Part shown: one piece after another, positions 53,983 to 63,386 of the stretch
Layout: each line of letters starts with the position of its first letter
Position numbering within the stretch: the first letter of the stretch is position 1
From: Oenococcus oeni DSM 20252 = AWRIB129
Lineage (GTDB): Bacteria; Bacillota; Bacilli; Lactobacillales; Lactobacillaceae
Direction of reading: 5' to 3'
DNA: 64,000 bases
Assembly: GCF_000372485.1 (NCBI RefSeq)
Contig: NZ_AQVA01000001.1
Span: 1-64,000 of the forward strand
The notes under the pieces: generated by a model
The model's database searches: none
Told to the model about the DNA's origin: nothing
The model's input: only the letters and a program-made list of their open reading frames with translations
Program-made: the position numbers and the translations under genes

Positions 53983-55002
53983 ATGAAACAAGTTCAAGTT
54001 ACTGCTGTCGGAGAAAATTCGTTTGTTGATGTCGACCAACCACAAGTGGGTCGACAGGATGTTTTAATTAAAATTAAGGCTAATGGAATTTGTGGGTCTG
54101 ATACCTTCTACACTTCAATTGGTGGAATTCCACCACGCCAAGGCCATACTCCATTGGGACATGAAGCAGCTGGTATTGTGGCCGATATCGGTTCGGATGT
54201 AGATGACGTTTCCATCGGAGATCACGTGGTGATCAATCCGATGGCGGCTGAAGATGGCATTATTGGTAATGGTGGCGTACAGGGTGCTTTATCAGACTAT
54301 GTCAATTTAATTAATGCCAAAGCTAACCGGAATTTCCGAATTATTCCAAAAAATATTCCTTGGTAAGTTGCTGCTTTAAATGAGCCGATGGCGGTTGCGC
54401 AGCATGCTGTGAATCGTTCCAAAGCGAAAGCTGATAGTAAAGTTGCTGTTTTTGGGGCAGGACCAATTGGCCTGGGAGCAATTATTAGTTTAAAGGCTTT
54501 AGGAGTTAAGAACGTCGTCGCGATCGATATTATTCCTGAAAGATTACAAAAGGCTTTGGATGTTGGTGCCGATTCAATCATTGATTCCGGCAAAGAAGAC
54601 GTATTGGAACAATTAATTAAGTTTCATGGTCAAGGGCTGGAAAAAGTTCCAAGCGGAAATAAACGTTCGGCTACCGATATTTATATCGATGCAGCCGGAG
54701 CTTCGATTGTTCCAAAAACAGTTTTTAAAATTGCCCAATACCGTGCTGTTTATACAATTGTTGCTGTGCACAAAAAAGAAGTTCCTGTGAATTTCGGCGA
54801 TCTACTCGATAGAGAGTTGGACATCAGACTTTCAGTCGGCTATCCAACTGAAATTTTTCAGGTAACTGATAATATAATCAAGTACCCGGAACTATACGCT
54901 AAAATTATCAGCAATGTTTTCCCGTTTTCGGATGCCTTAAAGGCTTTGAAAACCGCCGCAACGCCCGGCGCAGCGGACAAAGTTGTTGTTTCTTTTGACT
55001 GA
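53983..55002 (+). pseudogene. Zinc-type butanediol/sorbitol dehydrogenase, nonsense mutation
   Basis: A medium-chain dehydrogenase of 339 residues if the stop is ignored. The catalytic zinc region ANGICGSDTFYTSIGG and GHEAAGIVADIG is in the first part, then FRIIPKNIPW is followed by TAA (54364-54366). The same frame continues VAALNEPMAVAQHAVNRS and the NAD-binding AVFGAGPIGLGAIISL. Family members have an acidic or other residue at this point, so a single base change is the simplest cause. The structural zinc cysteines are lacking, as in the butanediol/threonine-like subgroup with a glycine-rich loop. A cre-like site precedes the gene. Confidence 0.88.
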
Positions 55003-55246
55003 TATTGTTGCACCGCGGTTTGTGTGTATGCTTGATTTAATTATTCTAGGATTACTTTGGTTTAACTTTATTTTTATTTAATATTTGATTTACTTAGCTT
55101 TAACTAATCGGCGTTATCTTATGTTTTGTAGCCAGTTTTCAGCTGGCTACAATCGCAGCAGCATAATTAAATAGCTTCAATACTTGAAATTGATATATTT
55201 TTCATGAGAAAACTTTAAGTTTCCCAGTACAATATTTATTATGATA

Positions 55247-55276
55247 AGGCGCCAGTTCATTAGCTGGCGCTTTTTT
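55247..55276 (+). terminator. Strong terminator downstream of the broken dehydrogenase
   Basis: GCGCCAG (55249-55255) pairs with CTGGCGC (55264-55270) over an 8-base loop, followed by six T. It shares GCCAGTT-loop-AGCTGGC with the hairpin 110 bases upstream. Confidence 0.85.
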
Positions 55277-55409
55277 GTCAAATTAAAAACTCACAGCAAA
55301 GATACGATTATGAAGCTTCACTATGAGTTATTTCAATGATTTTAGTAATGTGTAAGCGCCCGTTTTTCAAGAAGAGGAGTTATTTTGAATCGGATAATAA
55401 AGAGTACCC

Positions 55410-55423
55410 TGCAAGCGCTTACA
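55410..55423. promoter_or_regulatory. cre-like CcpA site
   Basis: TGCAAGCGCTTACA fits the catabolite-responsive consensus on both strands. No intact gene with a promoter begins nearby; the next forward gene is 360 bases away. Confidence 0.5.
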
Positions 55424-55786
55424 AGAAATCATTCTAACACCGCTCTTAACTGCTCAGAGTATGTTTTGGAAGTCAAAACGTCTTTGGTCTAAACCAATTT
55501 GCGTACATTATTGGAATTCCTTAACCTACAGTACTTTTGAATCAGATTTTTTGTAGTTATCGAAATAGCAGAATATTTGCAATTATATTGTCATTTTTAT
55601 TTCTTTTTTTAATAACAGTTCAATATTTTTTTCTTAGATGAAAGGAACTTATAAAATTATTTTTAATAAATTATTTTTTTGCTCAATATTTCATGGACTA
55701 AAGTTTTTTATATTGAGATTTGATTATTAATCCAGGATAATGTTTTTTATTAGATAGTCTGTTTAATAATTAATGGGGAACTTAAT

Positions 55787-56488
55787 ATGGCTTATATTCA
55801 GGTCAAAAACGAATTTAAACGTTATAAAATGGGTGAAATCGAGATCGTCGCCAATGACGATCTTTCTTTTGAGGCTGAACGAGGAAAACTAACCGTTATT
55901 CTTGGACCAAGCGGTGCTGGAAAGTCAACCATTTTAAATATTTTGGGTGGTATGGACTCGCCAACCGAGGGTAAAGTCATTGTAGATGGCACTGATATTG
56001 CTGTTTTCAATGAGAAACAATTAACTGAATATCGGCGTCAGGATATTGGCTTTGTTTTTCAATTTTACAATTTAATACCGAATCTTACGGCAAAAGAGAA
56101 TGTTGAATTAGCTTCTTCGGTTGTAAAAAGCGGCCTTGATGCCTCCGAAGTATTGAAAGATGTCGGTTTAGAGAAACGATTGGACAATTTTCCTTCCCAA
56201 TTGTCCGGTGGCGAACAGCAGCGCGTTGCTATTGCGCGAGCTTTGGTTAAAAATCCCAAGATACTTTTATGCGACGAACCAACCGGCGCGTTGGATTATG
56301 AAACTGGCAAACAAATTCTGAATTTATTACAAAGTGCCAGCCAAACATATAATAAAACCGTTCTGTTGATTACACATAATTCAGCAATCGCTGAAATGGC
56401 CGACAGAGTTATTAGAATCAATGACGCCAAAGTAGCTTCCGTTCAGGATAATGCAAAACCGATTCCGATTTCGGATATAAAGTGGTAG
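55787..56488 (+). CDS. ABC transporter ATP-binding protein (MacB/LolD type)
   Basis: A 233-residue ATPase: Walker [14 protein letters not shown] near 38-50, Q-loop [17 protein letters not shown], signature [16 protein letters not shown], Walker [13 protein letters not shown], and switch His in LLITHNS. This subfamily pairs with FtsX-domain permeases; the next gene is exactly that. GGGGAA lies upstream of the ATG. Confidence 0.93.
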   Translation: MAYIQVKNEFKRYKMGEIEIVANDDLSFEAERGKLTVILGPSGAGKSTILNILGGMDSPTEGKVIVDGTDIAVFNEKQLTEYRRQDIGFVFQFYNLIPNLTAKENVELASSVVKSGLDASEVLKDVGLEKRLDNFPSQLSGGEQQRVAIARALVKNPKILLCDEPTGALDYETGKQILNLLQSASQTYNKTVLLITHNSAIAEMADRVIRINDAKVASVQDNAKPIPISDIKW

Positions 56489-56497
56489 GAAATTTCA

Positions 56498-59116
56498 ATG
56501 AAACCCTTAACTAAAAATATGTGGCGTGCCATCAAAAACCCCTTGGGAAGATTTATTGCGATTGTTTTAATTATTATGCTTGGAGTTTTAATTTTTGTCG
56601 GCGTGAAAGCTTCAGGACCCAGCTTAAATGATTCTTTGAGTAAAACGTTACTTAATACTAAATTGAGCGACATCCAAGTCCTTTCAACAACCGGCTTTGA
56701 CAAAAAAGATATTAAAATTGCCGAGAAGCTTTCCGATGCAAAAGCCGAAGCCGTTAAATTTAAATATGTTTTAGCAGGTAAAGACAAGTCTGCAGTGGCT
56801 TTGTTTGGATACCAGTCTCAGCAAAAGCAAAATAAATTAATTCTGCGCAGCGGAAGATTGCCAAAGTCCAAAAATGAAATTGTTTTGGATAATAGAGCCA
56901 AAACAAAATATGGATATAAGTTAGGGCAAACATTTACTTTTCTTAAATCAGCAAATTTAAAACAACGGAAATATAAGATTGTTGGTTTCGCTGATTCGCC
57001 AATGTATATTGACAATACAGAAAGAGGAACAACCAATATCGGTGACGGAACGGTTCATTTTTTTGCCTATATACCTGATAATCAAATGAACCTTGATTCT
57101 GCGACTTTGTTGAATATTAGATTCGACAGTTTGCAAAAATACAGCAGTTTTGGCAATCACTACCAGGACCAAATTAACAAGAAAATAATTCAATTAAAAA
57201 AACTTTTTAAAACTCGCTCAAAAATACGAAGCAGCCAGATCTTAAATAAAACACTTAGCGTTATAGAAGGAAAACAAAAACAACTGAATCAGGCCAAAAA
57301 TGAAGTTGATCAAGCGAAAAAACAATTGGTCGAAAAATCCGGTGGTCTTGTCAAAACAACACCTAAACTGGATCAACAAGAAAAAAGATTGAATGTTCAG
57401 CAGAAGAAACTTAGTGGACTTTTAAAAAAGGCCAATCAAAATTCCAAAACGGTTTATACTTGGCAAACACGTGAAGATTTGCCGGGATTTTCCACTTATG
57501 GAGACAGTTCGAATCGAATTTCAGCAATCGCAAATGTATTCCCGGCGTTCTTTTTCTTGATTGCTGCCCTGATTACTTTCACAACCATTACGAGAATGAT
57601 CGAAGAAGCTCGTGGACAGATTGGCATTTTTAAGGCCTTGGGATACTCTAAATTTTCAATCGCCCGCAATTATATTGGTTATGCTTTAATGGCAGGAATG
57701 GCCGGTACAATTATTGGTGCACTAATCGGTAATAATTTTTTGCCACGAATTGTATTGTCTTTGTATAAAAATTACATACCAATCGTTGCTGTTGTGAAAT
57801 TTCAATGGGGATTTTTTGCCTTATCTATTTTATTTTCATTAATCGCAACCACGGACGCTGCTATAATTGTTGTTTTTAACGAATTATCAGAAAAACCAGC
57901 AGCATTGATGCAGCCGAAATCACCTAAATCGGCTAAAAAAATTTTGCTGGAGAAGATTAAACCTCTTTGGTCATCGTTAAATTTTAAACAGAAGATTAGT
58001 TACCGCAATCTTTTTCGATACAAATCGAGAATGTTTATGACAATTATCGGAATTGCCGGTGGAACAGCACTGATCCTCACCGGTTTTGGGATACAAAATT
58101 CAATTGCTGCCAGTGGTACGCGTCAATTCAACGAACTAACCAAATATCAAGCACTCATTAGACTGAAAAGTGCAAAAAGCGAAAATCGGGTTCTTGGAAC
58201 CTTACAAAAAAATAAACGCTATAAAAGTCACGTTGATATTTCTTCTGATATTGGCAAAATTCAAGCAAATGGGAAACAGGTGAGCGATACTGGCATTTAT
58301 GTCCCGAAAGAAAATAGTCGGTTTTATCAGTACGTTAACCTTAGGAGAGTTAATTCCAATCAAAAAATAACTTTGCCAAAGAAAGGTGTCGTAATTACTC
58401 AAAAAATTGCTGCTGTTCTAAATATAAATGTTGGCGATAAAATTAGAATCACCACTAGCAGCGGTATAAAGGCCCAGGCTGAAGTTAAGGCTATTGCTGA
58501 AAACTTTGTTGGTAATTTTATGTATATGAGCCAGTCCTCTTATACAAAACTATTTAGCCACAAGGCCAACTGGAACAGCTTTCTAATTAGGCTAAAAACA
58601 CAAACAGAAAAGCAGCGTAACAAGCTGTCTAATCAATTGATCGAAAAAGATGATGTTTTGGGTGTCACTTATTCAGAGGATCAAAAAAATACTGTTTCAA
58701 ATATGTCCTCTAGTTTAATTCCGATTATTTTGATTCTTATTTTGTTATCAGGAATACTGTCTTTTGCTGTTTTGTATAATTTGACGAATATTAATATTTC
58801 CGAGCGTATACGTGAATTATCAACCGTTAAGGTACTTGGTTTTTATGATAAGGAAGTAACCATGTATGTTGTGCGGGAGAACATTGTTTTAACTATTATT
58901 GGAATCTTTACCGGCTATATTGTCGGAAATTTGCTTACCTGGTATATTCTTCAGCAGGCAGAAACCGATCAAGTAATTTTTCCATTGACGATTCATTTAT
59001 TTGGTTATATTGCGTCAACATTTTTGATGATTTTATTTACCGTGATTGTCATGTTTATTACACATCAGCGATTAAAAAATATTGATATGGTATCGGCACT
59101 GAAATCGAATGAATAG
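56498..59116 (+). CDS. FtsX-domain ABC permease with large extracellular domain
   Basis: An 872-residue permease. One N-terminal helix (about 16-37), a long extracellular part (about 40-335) that includes a Lys/Gln-rich coiled coil (about 255-315), then three helices with an FtsX domain (about 345-470), another extracellular portion, and the second three-helix FtsX domain (about 735-870). The topology is that of exporters or mechanotransmission systems for envelope substrates (bacitracin/peptide-related in other Firmicutes). No two-component system is adjacent. AGGAA precedes the ATG. Confidence 0.88.
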   Translation: MKPLTKNMWRAIKNPLGRFIAIVLIIMLGVLIFVGVKASGPSLNDSLSKTLLNTKLSDIQVLSTTGFDKKDIKIAEKLSDAKAEAVKFKYVLAGKDKSAVALFGYQSQQKQNKLILRSGRLPKSKNEIVLDNRAKTKYGYKLGQTFTFLKSANLKQRKYKIVGFADSPMYIDNTERGTTNIGDGTVHFFAYIPDNQMNLDSATLLNIRFDSLQKYSSFGNHYQDQINKKIIQLKKLFKTRSKIRSSQILNKTLSVIEGKQKQLNQAKNEVDQAKKQLVEKSGGLVKTTPKLDQQEKRLNVQQKKLSGLLKKANQNSKTVYTWQTREDLPGFSTYGDSSNRISAIANVFPAFFFLIAALITFTTITRMIEEARGQIGIFKALGYSKFSIARNYIGYALMAGMAGTIIGALIGNNFLPRIVLSLYKNYIPIVAVVKFQWGFFALSILFSLIATTDAAIIVVFNELSEKPAALMQPKSPKSAKKILLEKIKPLWSSLNFKQKISYRNLFRYKSRMFMTIIGIAGGTALILTGFGIQNSIAASGTRQFNELTKYQALIRLKSAKSENRVLGTLQKNKRYKSHVDISSDIGKIQANGKQVSDTGIYVPKENSRFYQYVNLRRVNSNQKITLPKKGVVITQKIAAVLNINVGDKIRITTSSGIKAQAEVKAIAENFVGNFMYMSQSSYTKLFSHKANWNSFLIRLKTQTEKQRNKLSNQLIEKDDVLGVTYSEDQKNTVSNMSSSLIPIILILILLSGILSFAVLYNLTNINISERIRELSTVKVLGFYDKEVTMYVVRENIVLTIIGIFTGYIVGNLLTWYILQQAETDQVIFPLTIHLFGYIASTFLMILFTVIVMFITHQRLKNIDMVSALKSNE

Positions 59117-59215
59117 CAAAGAAATTAAAAGTTCTATTTTTTACTTCGCGTAATTTATATTTTTCTGTTGAAACTCTTAAATTTAAAAATAAAGAAATTC
59201 TAAAAAACTATCTGT

Positions 59216-59914
59216 TCAGTTTTTAGAATATTTGACTAATGTTTTTTTAGTATATTTTTTCAGTAACTCGTTTTCTTCTCTTTGAATGGCTGATTTATTA
59301 GTAGCTTCTTTGGGATGCTCTTGCAAATAGTCCTTCAATTGTTTTGAGACCGTTTTTTTCGTATTTTTCTTAATATCTTTTCCTGCTTTAACTAGATTTG
59401 TTTTAGAAATTACGAACCAATTGCGGGGAAGAACGAAACTAACGGTATTTTTTTTAATTTGATGATTGTTGATTATTCCGGCAAAAAGTATTTGATCGGC
59501 TTTATTTGTGTAACGGTATTGACTAACTGATTTAATTCTTGAAGCGTTTTTTTGAGATTGATTGATAAGCAGCTTAACAGTTATACCGTTTGAATAGGTT
59601 GTTTGGCTTTTATGCGATTGAGTACTGCCTTTGTAGACATAAATTTGTTTTTGTTCCTTGCCTTGGTTGATGTTTTGATAAACCAAAATGTGATTTGATC
59701 CTGGAAAATTAACCAATGGATAAATAGTTTTTTTAGAACTCATTACCTTTAATTCTGTTCCCCAGTGATAATGTGTATCGGCGATCAACAAAGTTTGGGA
59801 GGCTAATAAAGTAATTATTAAAATGGCTCCAATAGTTATTCGGTGTGGAATGTTTCCTAATAAAGCTAATAGAATAATTCCAATAATACAGATTAAACTG
59901 ATAATAATTATCAT
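59216..59914 (-). CDS. DUF4811 membrane protein linked to the MFS exporter
   Basis: A 232-residue protein with two N-terminal helices (about 2-22 and 26-45) and an extracellular/C-terminal Lys-rich domain, matching DUF4811, a family found in lactic acid bacteria next to DHA2 drug exporters. HYHWGTELKVMSSKK follows the second helix. Its ATG overlaps the exporter stop (ATGA), so the two are probably made together. No function is known to me. Confidence 0.8.
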   Translation of the reverse strand: MIIIISLICIIGIILLALLGNIPHRITIGAILIITLLASQTLLIADTHYHWGTELKVMSSKKTIYPLVNFPGSNHILVYQNINQGKEQKQIYVYKGSTQSHKSQTTYSNGITVKLLINQSQKNASRIKSVSQYRYTNKADQILFAGIINNHQIKKNTVSFVLPRNWFVISKTNLVKAGKDIKKNTKKTVSKQLKDYLQEHPKEATNKSAIQREENELLKKYTKKTLVKYSKN

Positions 59915-61350
59915 CGGTCTGCTCCTTTTACAATGTTTTTGTTTTCTTGTTTTTTTAGGTCTTTATGATGGGACAGGAACCAAGCTGGAATAGCAGCCGC
60001 CGCCGTTATTGCAATTGACCAGATAAAAGCCATGTGATAGGCATTCGACAGATTTGAAACTGTTGGTACTAGTCCGTTTGTTTGACTCTGAATAACTGTT
60101 GCTAAAATTGCCGATCCAAAAGCGCCTCCGACATTTTGTAATGTCCTGGTTGCTGTGGTGGCTTCGGGAACCTGCTCAGCTGCTATGCCGCTATAGGAAT
60201 CGGACATAACTGGAATCGTTAATCCACCTTGGCCAATCCCACGAAAGAAAAGCATCAGCCAAATTAAATATTTACTGGTATTATCATCAAAGAAAGCAAA
60301 AGGCAGAGTGCTTAATACTGCAATAACAACGGAGACCAGAACAACCCAACGAGTTCCAATACGATCGGTTAGTTTGCCTATTTGGGTCCTCGACACCAAC
60401 AAACCAACTCCCTGAAAAATTAAGTAGGTTCCTGACCAGACAACGCTTAAGCCACGAACATTTTGCAAATACAGAGGCAGAAGAAACATGGCACCATTAA
60501 CCGTGATTCCAGACATTAAAAGAATCACTGTAGCTCCTGAAAAGTTAATTGATTTAAACAAACTTAGACTAACTAATGCATGTTTGGAGAACTTTTGTGC
60601 GTAAATAACATAAGCAACTAGTAAATCAATTCCGATAAATAGTGGTATTAGAACGTTTGCAGACGATAGATTGCCATAATTACTGAATTTAACAATACCT
60701 AGAATTAAAGAAGAGAACATTCCTCCTAATATCAGAAAACCAATCCAGTCAAAACTTTTACCATATTTTTTAGAAGCAGGAAATTTTGGCATGAGCCAAA
60801 TTACTAAAGCAATCGAAACGGCAACGATTGGAATATTAACATAAAAAATCCAGCGCCAGTTTAATTGATCAATAATATATCCACCAATCGTTGGTCCTAA
60901 TATAGGTATTAATACGGCGGGCAAACCCACGATAGCCATCAAACTTCCCAAATTTTTCCCACCTGCTGCGCGAACAATCAATGTCGATAACAAGGAAACA
61001 ACTATTCCTGATCCAGCACCTTGAATTAATCGACCAATGATTAAAATATCAATATTTGAAGCAATTCCGGAAAATATCGAACCGATTAAAAACAAAATAA
61101 TGCCGGCTATATAAAGATTTTTTCCACTGAATCTATCTGAAGCCCAGCCCGTAAAAAGAACGGTAATACCAAGGGAAAGTATATAGCCAGTCGTGACCCA
61201 TTGGACGACGTGGACAGAACTGTTTAAATCATTCATAATGGTGTTAATTGCTACGTTAGTCATAGTTGTGTCAAGCATTGGTGCGATAGCGCCTAATATT
61301 AAGATAAAGGCAATTTTGACAATCTCGTGACGATTATTTTCTTTGTTCAT
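59911..61350 (-). CDS. DHA2-family MFS multidrug exporter (EmrB/LmrB type)
   Basis: A 479-residue proton-driven exporter with 14 helices. LDTTMTNVAINTIMNDL in helix 1, GWASDRFSGKNLYIAG (motif A), GRLIQGAGSGIVVSLLSTLI (motif B), and GPTIGGYIIDQLNWRWIFYVN (motif C and following) are characteristic. GAGG precedes the ATG at 61350; the longer open frame runs through the operator and is not used. Divergent from a TetR gene; a 34-bp palindrome lies between, so expression is probably repressor-controlled. Confidence 0.93.
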   Translation of the reverse strand: MNKENNRHEIVKIAFILILGAIAPMLDTTMTNVAINTIMNDLNSSVHVVQWVTTGYILSLGITVLFTGWASDRFSGKNLYIAGIILFLIGSIFSGIASNIDILIIGRLIQGAGSGIVVSLLSTLIVRAAGGKNLGSLMAIVGLPAVLIPILGPTIGGYIIDQLNWRWIFYVNIPIVAVSIALVIWLMPKFPASKKYGKSFDWIGFLILGGMFSSLILGIVKFSNYGNLSSANVLIPLFIGIDLLVAYVIYAQKFSKHALVSLSLFKSINFSGATVILLMSGITVNGAMFLLPLYLQNVRGLSVVWSGTYLIFQGVGLLVSRTQIGKLTDRIGTRWVVLVSVVIAVLSTLPFAFFDDNTSKYLIWLMLFFRGIGQGGLTIPVMSDSYSGIAAEQVPEATTATRTLQNVGGAFGSAILATVIQSQTNGLVPTVSNLSNAYHMAFIWSIAITAAAAIPAWFLSHHKDLKKQENKNIVKGADR

Positions 61351-61370
61351 TATTACAACCTCATTTACTT

Positions 61371-61404
61371 TATTACTTAAGGTACTTAAGTACCTTAAGT
61401 AATA
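61371..61404. promoter_or_regulatory. 34-bp perfect palindrome between MFS exporter and TetR
   Basis: The sequence is perfectly symmetrical about 61387/61388 and contains ACTTAAG repeats (ACTTAAGGTACTTAAGT and its mirror), so two overlapping repressor sites are likely. TATAAC (61403-61408) on the forward strand overlaps its edge, consistent with control of both divergent genes. Confidence 0.85.
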
Positions 61405-61443
61405 TAACTCATTGTTTTTAAGAATACAAGGAGGAGTTTTCAG

Positions 61444-62037
61444 ATGGAAACACAAAAACAAACTCGTCGTCGTGGTGAGAAATTAGAAAATACGATTCTA
61501 ACTGCAGCTTGGGATCAATTAAATAAAGTTGGTTATAAAGATTTAACCATTACAGAGATTGCTAGTTTAGCCGGTACGAACAAAACAACTATTTATAGGC
61601 GTTGGCCAAACAAATCTTTGCTTGTAGTTAGTGCTTTTTCTAAGTTCGTACCCAGACCAAAAATGCACATTCCCAATAGCGGAAATTTGCGTGACGATCT
61701 TGTTAAACTATTTGAACAGTTGGTAAATCAGTTAGAATTCTTAACTAGCGGAAAATTCGAGGGATTGCTGCTTGACCGTTTACGTGACACGTCTATCGAT
61801 AAGGTTTTTGGAAGAGTGGACGAAAATAACGCCCTACAAAAATTTATTGTAATTATTCTTCAAAGGGCAGAGAAACGCGGAGAATTAAAAATCAATCAGC
61901 TATCTCAAAGAGTTTTAGAACTTCCGTTTTTATTATTATTGAATGAAGTAATTTCAACTCGCGGAATAGTGCCTAAAGAATCTCTCACAGAAATTGTCGA
62001 TAAAATACTGTTACCGGTTTTTTTGAGGTCAAATTAA
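61444..62037 (+). CDS. TetR-family regulator of the MFS exporter
   Basis: A 197-residue TetR/AcrR regulator: helix-turn-helix at about 15-60 (ENTILTAAWDQLNKVGYKDL, EIASLAGTNKTTIYRRWPNK) and a C-terminal helical domain of the TetR_C-11-like type. AGGAGG precedes the ATG. Divergent with the MFS-DUF4811 pair; the shared palindrome indicates repression of both. Confidence 0.92.
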   Translation: METQKQTRRRGEKLENTILTAAWDQLNKVGYKDLTITEIASLAGTNKTTIYRRWPNKSLLVVSAFSKFVPRPKMHIPNSGNLRDDLVKLFEQLVNQLEFLTSGKFEGLLLDRLRDTSIDKVFGRVDENNALQKFIVIILQRAEKRGELKINQLSQRVLELPFLLLLNEVISTRGIVPKESLTEIVDKILLPVFLRSN

Positions 62038-62242
62038 AATAACGATAATTAAATATTAAATCTTTATGTTCCGGATTATAATCGCGGAATAAAGCAGTTT
62101 TAGTTGCTTTTGCGGTGTTTTAAACAGTTGATCAGTTCATATAACCACACGTTTTTTATTAAAGAGGAATTAATTATTTTCCAAAAAGATTATTATAACG
62201 AGTTGGATTTCGGTCAAGTTTTCCGTTGAATTTACTATTTTT

Positions 62243-62650
62243 TCAATCCTGATCACTAAGTTTGAAATCAAGCAAAAGTTCGCTTGATTTACCTTGGAAA
62301 TTATATTTATAAGTTCCATCCAAACCCTTTAATTGTTCGGTCGCATTAACTATTTGAGCGTTAATATTCAGTCTTCCTTCTTCAAAGGTGCCGTTTTCAC
62401 AAGCGGTAAAAGTTCCTTCCCTGTTTTTGTAAATTCCTTTAAAGTGAAAAAAACCAGAAACCCTGGCCTCTGCCTGTTGGCCATCAACGTCCTCTTCAAG
62501 ATAATAAAGGAGATACTGCAGGTAGGCAATCCCCTCTAAAATGCCGGAAATTTTATACTCTACTTCAACTGTATGGACCGGAAAAAGATCTGTTTCGTTT
62601 TCGATTGCCTTCTCTTCCCATTTAGTGACTTTAAAATCTGATTTTTCCAT
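62243..62650 (-). CDS. DUF3224 family protein
   Basis: A 135-residue protein with the DUF3224 beta-barrel pattern: VTKWEEKAIE, VEVEYKISGILEG, HFKGIYKNREGTFT, GTFEEGRLNINAQIVNATEQ and LKGLDGTYKY. These proteins are small cytoplasmic beta-barrels of allene-oxide-cyclase-like fold; function unknown. About 200 bases of gene-free DNA separate it from the TetR gene; AGAGGTTCATTA-type bases on the reverse strand provide a weak ribosome site. Confidence 0.8.
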   Translation of the reverse strand: MEKSDFKVTKWEEKAIENETDLFPVHTVEVEYKISGILEGIAYLQYLLYYLEEDVDGQQAEARVSGFFHFKGIYKNREGTFTACENGTFEEGRLNINAQIVNATEQLKGLDGTYKYNFQGKSSELLLDFKLSDQD

Positions 62651-62841
62651 TAATGAACCTCTTGGTTTGATTTTTTGTTATCGAGATTTCTAGTGTCGGG
62701 CATAAAAACGCAAAACTCACGATAGAAATTATTTTATGTTCAGTATCGCAATCGTAAGTAAATATAACTTTATTTTTTGATTTTGTAAGCCTTCATTTTG
62801 GTTGAGGAAAATATCTTATTAAACGAAACAACTAATGTTTA

Positions 62842-62855
62842 TCTAAACGCTTACA
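62842..62855. promoter_or_regulatory. cre-like site
   Basis: TCTAAACGCTTACA reads TGTAAGCGTTTAGA on the reverse strand, one mismatch from the CcpA consensus. It lies about 190 bases upstream of the DUF3224 gene; the controlled gene is uncertain. Confidence 0.4.
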
Positions 62856-62916
62856 AATGTTTATTTTATCATTGAAGATTTAAATCAGATTAAAGCGATA
62901 AAAAATTGAGCTCAAA

Positions 62917-63279
62917 TCAGTCGGGTCTCATTTGCTCGGCTAAAGTGCTTAACTCTCTCAATTGCTTCAATAATTGGTCAATCTTGGCCTGCTTTTCAAT
63001 ACTTAAATAGACTGACGACCCTTCCAAAGAGCCCTTTAATGTATAAAGTTGATTCCGGAAGTTTAATAGTTCTTGTTTTTGAATCGTTCGATTTTTTTGG
63101 AGCTGTTTGAGTGTTTGATAACAAACTTGTGCGGCATCTTCTATAGAAGACCGATGATTATTCTTATTAATAATTTTTTGATCGGGGCTTGACGACCGAA
63201 TGGGAAATTGTTGTCGAAAAGCATTAGCAAAACTTATAAGTCCTTGATCCAGTTTTATAAGTATCTGTTGGTTGTCCAT
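62917..63279 (-). CDS. Small helical protein of unknown function
   Basis: A 120-residue, highly charged, probably all-alpha protein without membrane segment. Heptad-like regions run through about 45-75 and 95-118 (QVCYQTLKQLQKNRTIQKQE, IDQLLKQLRELSTLAEQM). Not recognised. It lies between the sugar porter and a cre-like site in the same orientation. Confidence 0.6.
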   Translation of the reverse strand: MDNQQILIKLDQGLISFANAFRQQFPIRSSSPDQKIINKNNHRSSIEDAAQVCYQTLKQLQKNRTIQKQELLNFRNQLYTLKGSLEGSSVYLSIEKQAKIDQLLKQLRELSTLAEQMRPD

Positions 63280-63334
63280 AGCTTAAGTGTAGAGAGTTCG
63301 ACTAATTATCGCATGTTTACATATAAATTAAATA

Positions 63335-63370
63335 TAAAAAATGATTGAACCGTTTAAAGTTCAATCATTT
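63335..63370 (-). terminator. Terminator of the sugar porter gene
   Basis: ATGATTGAAC pairs perfectly with GTTCAATCAT (10 bp) over an 8-base loop; reverse-strand T-run follows. Confidence 0.88.
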
Positions 63371-63386
63371 AATCGTTTATTGATTT

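Larger units (their letters stand above)
55003..55786. other. 785-base gene-poor intergenic region
   Basis: No confident gene. It holds a 10-bp hairpin TTGTAGCCAG-loop-CTGGCTACAA (55126-55152) without a T tail, a terminator (55247-55276), and two cre-like elements: TGTAAGCGCCCG (from 55351) and a perfect-looking TGCAAGCGCTTACA (55410-55423). A 35-residue frame from TTG 55385 to 55492 has GAGGAG 5 bases upstream and contains the second cre; it is probably a remnant or chance. The last 300 bases are AT-rich and lead to the ABC operon. Confidence 0.5.
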
